The position numbers and the translations under genes were made by a program. From Candidatus Saccharicenans sp. (GTDB lineage Bacteria; Acidobacteriota; Aminicenantia; Aminicenantales; Saccharicenantaceae), in assembly GCA_024653405.1 (NCBI GenBank), contig JANLGB010000028.1, positions 1 to 12,298 on the forward strand: 12,298 nt of DNA. The letters are read 5' to 3'. Positions 6,069 to 12,298 of this stretch are shown piece after piece (within the stretch, counting starts at the first letter, position 1; each line of letters starts with the position of its first letter). The notes beneath the pieces were generated by a model. It made no database searches. It had not been told where the DNA came from and worked only from the letters and a program-made list of their open reading frames with translations.

Positions 6069-7650
6069 AAAATATCTCTGGCTACAGCGCCTGAGAATTA
6101 TCACCCAATCAATTTTCTTCCTTCTCTTTTTCTGGCTCTTCCTGCAGACTCATTATCCTGGGGAAGACTACCTGAAAATCACGGTGGAAAGGTTCTTCCA
6201 CTTTGACCCCCTGCTGCTGCTGACCACCCTCCTCGCTTCCAGGGTGCTTATGGCCGCCCTCCTGCTGTCGTTGCTAACTCTGGTGGCTACCCTGCTTTTT
6301 GGCCGCTTTGTCTGCGGCTGGCTGTGTCCTCTGGGGGCCTTACACCAGTTTTCTTCCTTTATATTTAAAAAGACTCGCTGGCTGAAGCCCCAAAAGGATG
6401 ACCGGGCCAGCCTAGCCCCCAAGTACCTGATTCTGGTGCTGGTGCTGGCGGCCAGCCTGCTGTCGCTCAACCTGGTGGGTTACCTGGACCCGCTGTCTTT
6501 CCTTTACCGTTCGTTTGCCGTCTTCATCTCCCCGCTGCTGAACCTGGGGCTGTCGCAGTCGGGCAACCTGGCCTACCTCCTGGGACTGAAGAGCCTGGGT
6601 CAGGCCGTCAGCCAGGCCCTGGGCAACCTGGCCCTTAACGGACTTTTCCAGAATGCCCTGCTCATCGGCAGCTTATTCCTGGCGGCTGTTCTGCTCAATG
6701 CCTGGAAAGAAAGATTCTGGTGCCGCTACCTGTGTCCGGCCGGAGCCCTGCTTGGCCTTTTTTCCCGCTTTAACCTATTCCAGCTCCAAATCGACCCGGA
6801 GAAATGCATCAACTGTCACCTGTGTTCCATCCACTGTGAGACCAATGCCCGTCCTTATCCGGCCGAAGACTGGCGGAGCTCGGAGTGCGTTTACTGTGAG
6901 ACCTGCGCCGCTATCTGCCCCACAGCCGCTATTTCTTTCCCGCTCCGGCTCCAGGCCACCAGGATGCAAGGAGTGAATCTCAGTCGTCGCCGGTTGCTGC
7001 TGACCTCCATCACCGGGCTTTTCCTGGCTCCCATTTTTAAGATCAGTCCGGCCCGCCATCGTTCCCATCCGGCCCTCATCCGACCGCCAGGCGCCGCAGC
7101 CGAGCCCGAATTCCTGGCCCGTTGCGTTAAGTGCGGTGAATGTATGAAGGTCTGCCCGACCAATGCCCTTCACCCGGCTCTGACCGAGGCCGGTCCCGAA
7201 GGAGTCTGGACCCCGGTTCTGGTTCCGCGAATCGGCTACTGCGAATATTATTGCTCACTCTGCACCCAGGTCTGCCCCACCGGAGCCATCCGGGAGCTCA
7301 CGGTAGAGGAAAAGGTCACCGTCAAAATCGGCACCGCCTGGGTGGACCAGACCCGCTGCCTGCCCTACGCCCTGGGCAAGCCCTGCATCGTCTGCGAAGA
7401 ACATTGTCCGGTCTCGCCCAAAGCCATCCAGCTGGTCAGGGTGGATACCCTGACGCCTGAGGGAAAGGTAGCCACCAACTTGGCTCCCTTCGTCAACGTC
7501 GACAGCTGCATCGGCTGCGGTATCTGCGAGAATAAATGCGTGGTCATGGACCTGCCGGCCATCAGAGTCAGCAGCGTCGGGGAGCATCGCTCAACCCGCA
7601 ACCGCCTGGTGCTACCGACGGTTGAAGACCAGAACCAGCTTGAGACCTGA
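6049..7650 (+). CDS. Membrane polyferredoxin, NapH-like half fused to NapG-like half
   Basis: Predicted electron-transfer protein of 533 aa. The first half is NapH/CcoG-like: about five membrane segments between residues 15 and 220, with the paired motifs Cys89-GWL-Cys93-P and Cys225-RYL-Cys229-P, then two [4Fe-4S] motifs (Cys253/256/259/263 and Cys280/283/286/290). The second half begins with SRRRLLLT (312-319), a twin-arginine-like motif followed by a hydrophobic stretch ending in LAP. Four NapG-like cluster motifs follow: Cys359/362/365/369, Cys398/402/405/409, Cys437/446/449/453 and Cys487/490/493/497. In total six 4Fe-4S sites are likely. A TTG at 6049 has GGAGAAAG upstream at good spacing and overlaps the DUF362 stop by 20 bp; an earlier TTG at 6028 (540 aa) has no ribosome site. 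NapG and NapH are normally separate proteins passing quinol electrons to periplasmic reductases. No reductase is seen here, so the acceptor is unknown. Confidence 0.88.
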   Translation: MKRERSKKYLWLQRLRIITQSIFFLLFFWLFLQTHYPGEDYLKITVERFFHFDPLLLLTTLLASRVLMAALLLSLLTLVATLLFGRFVCGWLCPLGALHQFSSFIFKKTRWLKPQKDDRASLAPKYLILVLVLAASLLSLNLVGYLDPLSFLYRSFAVFISPLLNLGLSQSGNLAYLLGLKSLGQAVSQALGNLALNGLFQNALLIGSLFLAAVLLNAWKERFWCRYLCPAGALLGLFSRFNLFQLQIDPEKCINCHLCSIHCETNARPYPAEDWRSSECVYCETCAAICPTAAISFPLRLQATRMQGVNLSRRRLLLTSITGLFLAPIFKISPARHRSHPALIRPPGAAAEPEFLARCVKCGECMKVCPTNALHPALTEAGPEGVWTPVLVPRIGYCEYYCSLCTQVCPTGAIRELTVEEKVTVKIGTAWVDQTRCLPYALGKPCIVCEEHCPVSPKAIQLVRVDTLTPEGKVATNLAPFVNVDSCIGCGICENKCVVMDLPAIRVSSVGEHRSTRNRLVLPTVEDQNQLET

Positions 7651-7752
7651 CCGGGAGCCTGAGATTGGCCTGGCCCCACTTAATGAAAAGCCCGGGCCAG
7701 AATCAGACTTGTCCTATTAACTCGTCTTATTAATCTGATCAATTGGCAGGCC

Positions 7753-7780
7753 TGGAAACCCGGGATCATGCCCGTTTCCA
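7753..7780 (+). terminator. Stem-loop in convergent spacer, possible terminator
   Basis: TGGAAAC (7753-7759) pairs perfectly with GTTTCCA (7774-7780). A further GGG/CCC pair lies inside, after a two-base bulge, around an ATCATG loop. It lies 100 bp after the polyferredoxin stop. The downstream tract TGTTACTGATT has only a few T residues, so efficiency as an intrinsic terminator is doubtful. Confidence 0.35.
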
Positions 7781-7794
7781 TGTTACTGATTAAG

Positions 7795-7812
7795 CGCCGG
7801 CCTGTGCTGGCG
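7795..7812. terminator. GC-rich stem-loop after fabF, possible terminator
   Basis: CGCCGGC (7795-7801) pairs with GCTGGCG (7806-7812) with one G-T wobble around a CTGT loop, 46 bp beyond the fabF stop in fabF's direction. No T-run follows on either strand. The spacer 7651-7858 holds no gene. Confidence 0.3.
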
Positions 7813-7858
7813 GGCGGCTGAGCTACCAACCGGTCCGCCTATTCGCTTCGGATTTTCT

Positions 7859-9115
7859 TCACTCAAACTTTTTTAGCAGCAGGCAGGCGTTGGTCCCGCC
7901 AAAGCCAAAAGAATTGGTCAGGGCGTGGACGATTTCAGCCGGTCGGGCCCGGTTGGGCACATAATCCAGGTCGCATTCCGGGTCCGGAAATTCGTAGTTG
8001 ATGGTCGGCGGCATAAGCTGATGGTAGATGGCCAGGGCGGTAATGGCCGTTTCCACTCCCCCGGCCGCACCCAGCAGGTGGCCGGTCATGGACTTGGTGG
8101 AACTGACCCCGAGCCGGCCAGCCCATTCTCCAAACAGCTTCTTGATGGCCAGAGTTTCGGTCTTATCGTTGTACTGGGTTGAGGTGCCATGGGCATTGAT
8201 GTACTGGATGTCCTGCGGGCTGACCCGGCCGTCGTCCAGGGCCATCTTCATCACCCTGACGGCGCCGTCTCCGTCTGGACTGGGAGCAGTTACATGATAG
8301 GCATCGCTGTTAAGCCCGTAGCCCAGAATCTCGGCGTAAATCCTGGCCCCGCGCTTTAAGGCAGCACCCAGTTCTTCCAGCAAGACTATGCCCGCGCCTT
8401 CGCTCATGACAAAGCCGTCACGCTGAGCATCAAACGGCCGCGAGGCTTTTTCCGGCTGATCGTTTCTTTCCGAGAGAGCTTTCATGTTGCAGAAGCCGGC
8501 CAGGCTCAGCGGGGTGATGGGCGCTTCGGCCCCGCCGGCAATCATCCGGTCGGCCACCCCCAGCTGGATCATCCGGAAAGCTTCGCCGATGGCATGGGCC
8601 CCGGTGCTGCAGGCGGTGGCGTTGGACATATTGGGCCCGGAAGCCCGGTAGCGGATGGAGATATGTCCCGGGGCTTCATTGATTATGGTCTGGATGATGA
8701 AAAAGGGCGAGACCCGTTCCGGCCCCTTTTCCAGCAGCACCCGGTGTGTTTCTTCGATCGAACCGATGCCCCCGATCCCCGAGCCGACATAGACCCCGGT
8801 TCTTTCTCCCTCCAGAAGTGCCGGGTCAATGCCGGCATCCTGAATGGCCAACTCGGCCGCGGCGATAGCATACTGGATAAACAGGTCCATCTTCCGGGCT
8901 TCTTTCCGGTCAATGAACTGCTGGGGGTTGAAATTTTTAATTTCTCCGGCAATCCTGGTCGGGAACCGGCTGGTATCAAAACGGGTGATGTGACTGATGG
9001 CTGACCGTCCCTCGAGCAGGGCCGACCAGTTGGCCTGACAGCCGAGGCCCAGGGGGGTGACCAGACCCAGGCCGGTGATAACTACTCTCCTGGCTGGCAT
9101 GGTTGAAGTGGTCAC
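7859..9115 (-). CDS. fabF: Beta-ketoacyl-ACP synthase II (FabF)
   Basis: Condenses malonyl-ACP with growing acyl-ACP in type II fatty-acid elongation; cytoplasmic homodimer, thiolase fold. Active-site residues from the GTG start at 9115: Cys169 in NATACSTGA, His309 in NAHGTST, and Lys341/His346 in [13 protein letters not shown]; the C-terminal [10 protein letters not shown] loop is intact. The 418-aa length counts from GTG 9115, which has GGAA seven bases upstream. An ATG at 9100 would give 413 aa starting [10 protein letters not shown], closer to the usual family N-terminus; the start is therefore uncertain by five residues. Lies 42 bp after acpP and ends the fabG-acpP-fabF run. The Cys-His-His triad marks it as FabB/FabF type, not FabH; gene order and motif favour FabF. 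Confidence 0.95.
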   Translation of the reverse strand: MTTSTMPARRVVITGLGLVTPLGLGCQANWSALLEGRSAISHITRFDTSRFPTRIAGEIKNFNPQQFIDRKEARKMDLFIQYAIAAAELAIQDAGIDPALLEGERTGVYVGSGIGGIGSIEETHRVLLEKGPERVSPFFIIQTIINEAPGHISIRYRASGPNMSNATACSTGAHAIGEAFRMIQLGVADRMIAGGAEAPITPLSLAGFCNMKALSERNDQPEKASRPFDAQRDGFVMSEGAGIVLLEELGAALKRGARIYAEILGYGLNSDAYHVTAPSPDGDGAVRVMKMALDDGRVSPQDIQYINAHGTSTQYNDKTETLAIKKLFGEWAGRLGVSSTKSMTGHLLGAAGGVETAITALAIYHQLMPPTINYEFPDPECDLDYVPNRARPAEIVHALTNSFGFGGTNACLLLKKFE

Positions 9116-9157
9116 AGACTGATTCCGCGGTATTTGATGGACTGGAGCCGGGAAGCC

Positions 9158-9406
9158 TTATTTCCCTTTGTAATGCTCCAGGATATAATCCAGGGCTTTG
9201 CCCACCGTATTCAATTTTTCTGCTTCGTCATCGGGGATGTTCAGGCCAAATTCGTCTTCCAGGGCCATAACCAGTTCGACGGTATCCAGGGAATCGGCTC
9301 CCAGGTCCTGGGTGAAAGAAGCATTTTCCGTGATCTGTTCTTCGCCGATGTTCAGCTTGTCGGCCACGATGCTCTTAACCTTCTTTAAGAGTTCTTCTCT
9401 TTCCAT
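9158..9406 (-). CDS. acpP: Acyl carrier protein
   Basis: Small acidic carrier (82 aa) that holds acyl chains on a 4'-phosphopantetheine arm during fatty-acid synthesis. The attachment site is Ser39 in [19 protein letters not shown], and the four-helix ACP pattern with acidic helix II is complete. A strong GGGAGGT ribosome site lies four bases upstream of the ATG, as expected for a highly expressed protein. It sits 27 bp after fabG and 42 bp before fabF on the same strand, the common order for these three genes. Confidence 0.97.
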   Translation of the reverse strand: MEREELLKKVKSIVADKLNIGEEQITENASFTQDLGADSLDTVELVMALEDEFGLNIPDDEAEKLNTVGKALDYILEHYKGK

Positions 9407-9433
9407 AGTTACCTCCCATAAATTTTTTTATGA

Positions 9434-10174
9434 TTACATGTACATTCCGCCGTTGACATTGATCACCTGGCCGGTGATGTAGGCGGCATCCTCCGAACAG
9501 AGGAATTTGACCGCCCGGGCTACTTCCGTAGGCAGGCCAAACCGCTTCATCGGGATTATTTCCAGGAAGGCCTTCTTGACCTCCTCCGGCAACTTGTCGG
9601 TCATCGGGGTGGTGATGTAGCCAGGAGCTACACAGTTAACGGTTATTCCCCTGGCCGCCACTTCTCTGGCCAGGGACTTGGAAAAACCAATCAGCCCGGC
9701 CTTGGAAGCAGCATAATTGGTCTGTCCGAAGTTGCCCATCTGGCCCACCACGGAAGCGATGTTGACGATCCGGCCGTACCTGGCGGCAAACATGGCCTTG
9801 AGGGCAGCCCGGGAAAAATTGAAGGCACCTTTCAGGTTGACCTGGAGCACCAGATCCCAGTCTTCTTCCCGCATCCTGAGGAGCAGGGAATCCCGGGTAA
9901 GGCCGGCGTTGTTAACCAGGTGGTCAATCCGCCCGAGGGAGCTGATGACTTCTTCCACCACCTGGCTGGCCCGGTGGCTGTCGGTGACATCGGCTTCATA
10001 GGGGTGAGCCTTAATGCCCAGTCCGGCCAGCCGGGCGGCCACCTGCTCCAGTTTATCCTTCTGAATATCCACCAGAACGACCGTGGCGCCTTCGCGGCCC
10101 AGTTCCTCGGCTATGGCTTCACCAATCCCCTGCGAAGCTCCGGTGACCAGCGAGACTCTACCAGAAAAAATCAT
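9434..10174 (-). CDS. fabG: 3-oxoacyl-ACP reductase (FabG)
   Basis: NADPH-dependent reduction of 3-oxoacyl-ACP to (R)-3-hydroxyacyl-ACP in fatty-acid elongation. Classical short-chain dehydrogenase of 246 aa: TGASQGIG cofactor loop (residues 11-18), NNAG (88-91), Asn113, and catalytic Ser141, Tyr154 and Lys158 within YAASK, then the PGYITTPM region and a C-terminal GQVINVNGGM typical of FabG. I chose the ATG at 10174 because GGAG lies seven bases upstream. An in-frame GTG at 10180 (two residues longer) would overlap the spacing of that site. Directly followed by acpP and fabF. Upstream is a 388-bp stretch without a recognisable gene where fabD would usually lie. Confidence 0.95.
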   Translation of the reverse strand: MIFSGRVSLVTGASQGIGEAIAEELGREGATVVLVDIQKDKLEQVAARLAGLGIKAHPYEADVTDSHRASQVVEEVISSLGRIDHLVNNAGLTRDSLLLRMREEDWDLVLQVNLKGAFNFSRAALKAMFAARYGRIVNIASVVGQMGNFGQTNYAASKAGLIGFSKSLAREVAARGITVNCVAPGYITTPMTDKLPEEVKKAFLEIIPMKRFGLPTEVARAVKFLCSEDAAYITGQVINVNGGMYM

Positions 10175-10180
10175 CCACAC

Positions 10181-10568
10181 TCTCCGCCAGAAGAAATTTC
10201 CCGCCGGGTTAGTGAGTTCAGCTCCGGGCCTTCCTTTTTAAATAATGCTATGGCTCTCATGGTGGTGATCATGAATTATTGCCCTTTATCCCCGGCAAAT
10301 TATTTTACCATGCCTTAGATAGTCTATATTTTCCAGAAATTTTTGCAACAATTTTTCCGGGAAACCATAACCTGGGCCCGTCCTGGGCTGGACGGCGGAG
10401 AGATGACGGACCGCGGCCGAGTCCCTGCTGGCGATTGGATTATTTCCCGGAAGACGAGACAGACCGGTGGTCTCAGAAGATTGGCCCATCCCCGGCTGGT
10501 CGCTCCTTTCCCTCCGGAAGGTGCCTCCGGCACTGGCCCTGGCTGCGATGGTCATTACAGGAACTCGC
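10181..10568. other. 388-bp gap between rpmF and fabG, no recognisable gene
   Basis: On the minus strand an 89-codon frame starts with ATG at 10555, 14 bp past the rpmF stop, and ends at 10286. Its protein resembles nothing I know, is rich in Arg, Ser and Gly, and has no obvious ribosome site, so I do not call it a gene. The rpmF-proximal two thirds is G/C-rich with three short perfect stems: GTGCC/GGCAC (10521-10533), AGACC/GGTCT (10461-10473) and CCGTCC/GGACGG (10378-10395). None is followed by a T-run. The fabG-proximal third is A/T-rich and promoter-like. This is where plsX, fabH and fabD are usually found. Confidence 0.6.
10302..10310 (-). promoter_or_regulatory. Candidate extended -10 promoter for fabG-acpP-fabF
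   Basis: Reading leftward, TG-G-TAAAAT fits an extended -10 (TGnTAtAAT with one mismatch), within an A/T-rich stretch; no good -35 is seen at 17 bp. Transcription would start about 120 bases before fabG. An alternative TTGCAA/TTGTTG with TATAGA lies slightly further upstream (about 10323-10352). A promoter here makes sense if fabG is separated from rpmF. Confidence 0.35.
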
Positions 10569-10751
10569 CTACTGTTCTTGACCCTCAATGACCTGCCGTC
10601 CCTTGTAATAACCGCATTCCGGGCAGGCCCGGTGGGGGAGCTTGGGGCTACCGCAGTTCGGGCAGAGAGAGAAAGAGGGCAGCGTCAGGTGGTCATGAGA
10701 CCTTCTCTTGCCTTTCCTAGAAGGTGAATGTCTGCGTTTTGGGTTTGGCAT
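10569..10751 (-). CDS. rpmF: Ribosomal protein bL32
   Basis: Structural protein of the large ribosomal subunit, 60 aa. Starts with the family's [20 protein letters not shown] basic tail and carries a zinc ribbon, Cys30-PN-Cys33 and Cys43-PE-Cys46. This is the zinc-binding (C+) form rather than a zinc-independent paralogue. The ATG directly abuts the DUF177 stop (TAAATG), so the two are co-transcribed from the consensus promoter upstream of DUF177. The ribosome site is weak (GAGAG), suggesting translational coupling. Confidence 0.97.
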   Translation of the reverse strand: MPNPKRRHSPSRKGKRRSHDHLTLPSFSLCPNCGSPKLPHRACPECGYYKGRQVIEGQEQ

Positions 10752-11270
10752 TTATTTCTTATCTCTCAAAAAAGATTTTAATTTTTCCAGCCTGGGGTCG
10801 GAATCCTGGACCTGGCAGGAGCAGCGACCCTGATTTATCAGTTCACCGCATACCGGGCAAATACCCTCGCAATCTTCTGAGCACAGGGGCCGTAAGGGAA
10901 AACTGAGGTTCAGTTGTTCCAGAATTATCTCCCTGAGGTCCAGCTGCTGGTGATAATAGAAAAACCGGTCGAGGTCTTCCTCTTCCAGTTCTTCCTTGAC
11001 CTCATCCAGCTCTTCCGGCAGGTAAACCAGGTCAAAAACCGAGTCAACCGCATACTCAAAAGGGCGGAGACAGCGGCTGCAGATGAAGCTCAGCCGGGTG
11101 GTGATTTTACCTCTGATTAGGACCTCGCTGCCGGCTTTCCGGACTTCCACCACGGCATGGGTCGGCTCCAGCAGGACGGCTTCTTCTTCTACCAGGTCCA
11201 GACTGGCAAAGTCGAAATCCTGGTCGATGTGCAAGCCCTCCCTGGGGATTTCGTTGACATCAATGACCAT
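10752..11270 (-). CDS. DUF177/YceD family protein
   Basis: 172-aa cytoplasmic protein of the DUF177 (YceD) family, almost always encoded next to rpmF. Proposed family roles include 23S rRNA/ribosome accumulation, but the exact activity is not settled. Seen: a beta-rich N-terminal half with Cys64-SR-Cys67 (RLSFICSRCLRPF), an acidic stretch (about 87-101), then a C-terminal cysteine cluster at 130, 134, 138, 141, 150 and 152 that could bind zinc. The ATG at 11270 has AGGA eight bases upstream. First gene of a two-gene unit with rpmF, with no spacing between them. Confidence 0.9.
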   Translation of the reverse strand: MVIDVNEIPREGLHIDQDFDFASLDLVEEEAVLLEPTHAVVEVRKAGSEVLIRGKITTRLSFICSRCLRPFEYAVDSVFDLVYLPEELDEVKEELEEEDLDRFFYYHQQLDLREIILEQLNLSFPLRPLCSEDCEGICPVCGELINQGRCSCQVQDSDPRLEKLKSFLRDKK

Positions 11271-11294
11271 GGCTTATTCCTTTTATGACCAAGT

Positions 11295-11322
11295 ATTATA
11301 CCAGCCTGACCGGGGTTGTCAA
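11295..11322 (-). promoter_or_regulatory. Consensus sigma70 promoter for DUF177-rpmF
   Basis: TTGACA (11322-11317), a 16-bp spacer and TATAAT (11300-11295) on the minus strand: both hexamers are perfect, and a TG one base before the -10 adds an extended element. The start point would be about 18 bases before the DUF177 ATG. The strength suits a ribosomal-protein gene. Confidence 0.8.
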
Positions 11323-11347
11323 CAGACTCCGGGAGCGGTTTTAAGGC

Positions 11348-11375
11348 TTGCAGGCCGCCCTGATCGGAGTATAAT
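11348..11375 (+). promoter_or_regulatory. Sigma70-type promoter for the 85-aa gene and polA
   Basis: A perfect TATAAT (11370-11375), 16 bp after TTGCAG (11348-11353), a weak -35. The start would be near 11382, about 15 bases before the ATG at 11397. It lies back-to-back with the DUF177 promoter in the 126-bp divergent spacer. Confidence 0.55.
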
Positions 11376-11396
11376 CAACTTGAAGGTAAAAGGCCG

Positions 11397-11654
11397 ATGG
11401 AAGGTTATAATACCAAAATTGAATACAAGGGTACTACCTTTATGGTCCAGACCCAGGATAAAGGACCGGCCTTTAACTACGTGGAATCATTGATCTACCT
11501 GGCCGGAAGGGTTATCGCCTCCAAAAGGCTGGCCTACTCGGCCCATCTCAATGAGCCCAACCTCAAAGAAATCATCCAGAATCTGGTTGAAGAGCTGCAT
11601 GCTGATGTCCTGGACGAAATCGTGGAAGGGAAGTACGACAAGTTTCTCGAATGA
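11397..11654 (+). CDS. Small conserved-looking protein of unknown function, coupled to polA
   Basis: 85-aa soluble protein with no cysteine, signal peptide or membrane segment. It begins with a short beta-like section with VQTQDKG (17-23), then VESLIYLAGRVIASKR (29-44), which looks like a beta strand and turn with conserved glycine and basic residues. An amphipathic acidic C-terminal helix region (about 53-85) follows. I have an impression of similar small hypothetical proteins in other bacteria (pattern QT-x-D, then GG/AG-x-VIASK), but cannot name a family. The ATG has GAAGGT nine bases upstream. Its TGA overlaps the polA ATG by 4 bp (ATGA), so polA translation probably depends on it. The close link raises, but does not show, a role in replication or repair. 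Confidence 0.82.
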   Translation: MEGYNTKIEYKGTTFMVQTQDKGPAFNYVESLIYLAGRVIASKRLAYSAHLNEPNLKEIIQNLVEELHADVLDEIVEGKYDKFLE

Positions 11655-12298
11655 CCAGCGGCAGACTGTTTCTAATAGACGGCAACTCCCTCCTGTATCG
11701 TTCCTATTACGCCATCCAGAAGTTGGCTAATTCTGCCGGTTTTCCCACCAACGCCATCTATGGTTTTATCAACACTCTTAATAAAATAATTGAAGAAGAA
11801 AAACCCGAATACCTGGGGATTGTCTTTGACACCGGCGCTCCCACCCTGCGGCACCAGGCCTACCAGGAATACAAAGCCCAGCGCCGGCCGATGCCCCAGG
11901 ACCTGACGGTCCAGGTGCCGGTCTTAAAAAGAATACTCCAGGCCCGGCGCATCCCGCTTTTTGAGTACACCGACTATGAGGCGGACGATGTCCTGGCCAC
12001 CCTGGCCCGTAAGGCCGAGGCCCGCGGGCTTCTCACCATCATCGTTACCACCGACAAAGACCTGTTCCAGGTGCTCGGGCCCCGGGTGGCCAGCTGGAAT
12101 CCCTCCAAGGATATTTTCATAGTGGACCGGAACCTGGAGCCGGAAGCCCTGACCCTGCTTAAAAACAAGGAAACTAAAACCGTGGAAGAAGTCTTTGGTG
12201 TCAGTTCCAGCCAGGTGGTGGATGTCCTGGCTCTCTGGGGTGATGCTTCCGACAACATTCCTGGGGTGCCGGGCATAGGGGAGAAGACGGCCAGGAAC
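11651..12298 (+). CDS. polA: DNA polymerase I, 5'-3' exonuclease domain (3' part outside window)
   Basis: The first 216 residues of DNA polymerase I, which removes RNA primers and fills gaps in replication and repair. The flap-endonuclease metal-binding acids are all present: Asp10 (LIDGNS), Asp60 (VFD), Glu110/Asp112/Asp113 (YEADD), Asp135 and Asp137 (TTDKD), and Asp198/Asp201 (GDASDN). The DNA-binding helix-hairpin-helix starts at IPGVPGIGEKTA. About 15-20 extra residues relative to Taq polymerase lie between TTDKD and GDASDN (about 155-185). The ATG overlaps the 85-aa gene stop (ATGA). Stand-alone 5'-3' exonucleases share this domain, so full length should be confirmed outside the window, but polA is the likely identity. 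Confidence 0.9.
   Translation, partial: MTSGRLFLIDGNSLLYRSYYAIQKLANSAGFPTNAIYGFINTLNKIIEEEKPEYLGIVFDTGAPTLRHQAYQEYKAQRRPMPQDLTVQVPVLKRILQARRIPLFEYTDYEADDVLATLARKAEARGLLTIIVTTDKDLFQVLGPRVASWNPSKDIFIVDRNLEPEALTLLKNKETKTVEEVFGVSSSQVVDVLALWGDASDNIPGVPGIGEKTARN

Noticed and set aside
6653..6976. Plus-strand 107-codon frame inside the polyferredoxin gene
   Set aside because: Out-of-frame shadow of the cysteine-rich coding region.
7702..7739. ATCAGA ... TCTGAT inverted repeat in the convergent spacer
   Set aside because: Six-base arms with a 26-base loop are weak and expected by chance.
7800..7850. tRNA-like TAGCTCAG segment on the minus strand beyond fabF
   Set aside because: It matches a D-arm box only; no GGTTCRANTCC T-arm, anticodon arm or acceptor stem could be found.
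10254..10273. TCATG/CATGA inverted repeat upstream of fabG as a lipid-regulator (FapR-like) operator
   Set aside because: Arms are only five bases and do not match the FapR consensus.
10286..10555. 89-codon minus-strand frame after rpmF whose first residues (MTIAARASAGG) faintly recall the PlsX N-terminus (M-x-IAVDAMGGD)
   Set aside because: Only 6 of 11 positions agree, and nothing after that in any of the three frames resembles PlsX; treated as coincidence unless related genomes show a decaying plsX here.

Overview
The window has moderately high G+C content and densely packed genes, and looks like the chromosome of a Gram-negative bacterium. The evidence is a periplasmic efflux adaptor, a Spy/CpxP-type periplasmic protein, an AMIN-domain cell-wall amidase and Tat-like signals. 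Archaeal-type (ApgM) phosphoglycerate mutase, a DUF362 protein and a NapH/NapG-like polyferredoxin suggest an anaerobic or microaerophilic lineage, perhaps near Acidobacteriota/Aminicenantota. That placement is impression, not proof. I saw no tRNA, rRNA, CRISPR array, insertion sequence or phage gene.

Bases 1-2401 (minus strand) hold a tightly coupled four-gene unit, read from right to left: ECF sigma factor, zinc-finger anti-sigma factor, Spy/heavy-metal-resistor-like protein, and a MacA/HlyD-type adaptor cut by the window edge. The first two junctions are 4-bp ATGA overlaps and the last gap is 2 bp. An ECF-type promoter lies upstream, so this looks like a self-regulated envelope-stress or efflux operon.

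Bases 2402-2674 are a divergent control region with an interrupted palindrome and a sigma70-type promoter. That promoter's -10 box ends only 6 bp before the apgM ATG, so apgM may be transcribed without a leader.

Bases 2675-7650 (plus strand) hold apgM, an AMIN/amidase_3 N-acetylmuramoyl-L-alanine amidase, a Tat-signal DUF362 protein and a NapH-NapG fusion polyferredoxin. The last three are joined by a 3-bp gap and a 20-bp overlap. The DUF362-polyferredoxin pair probably forms a membrane or periplasmic electron-transfer module of unknown substrate.

Bases 7651-7858 are a convergent spacer with stem-loops. Bases 7859-11270 (minus strand) hold part of the classical fatty-acid cluster: DUF177/YceD, rpmF, then a 388-bp gap with no recognisable gene, then fabG, acpP and fabF. 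The genes usually found between rpmF and fabG (plsX, fabH, fabD) are missing.

Bases 11271-11396 are a divergent promoter region. A perfect-consensus promoter drives DUF177-rpmF leftward, and a second promoter drives a small conserved-looking 85-aa protein rightward. That protein's gene overlaps the start of polA (DNA polymerase I), which runs off the right edge.
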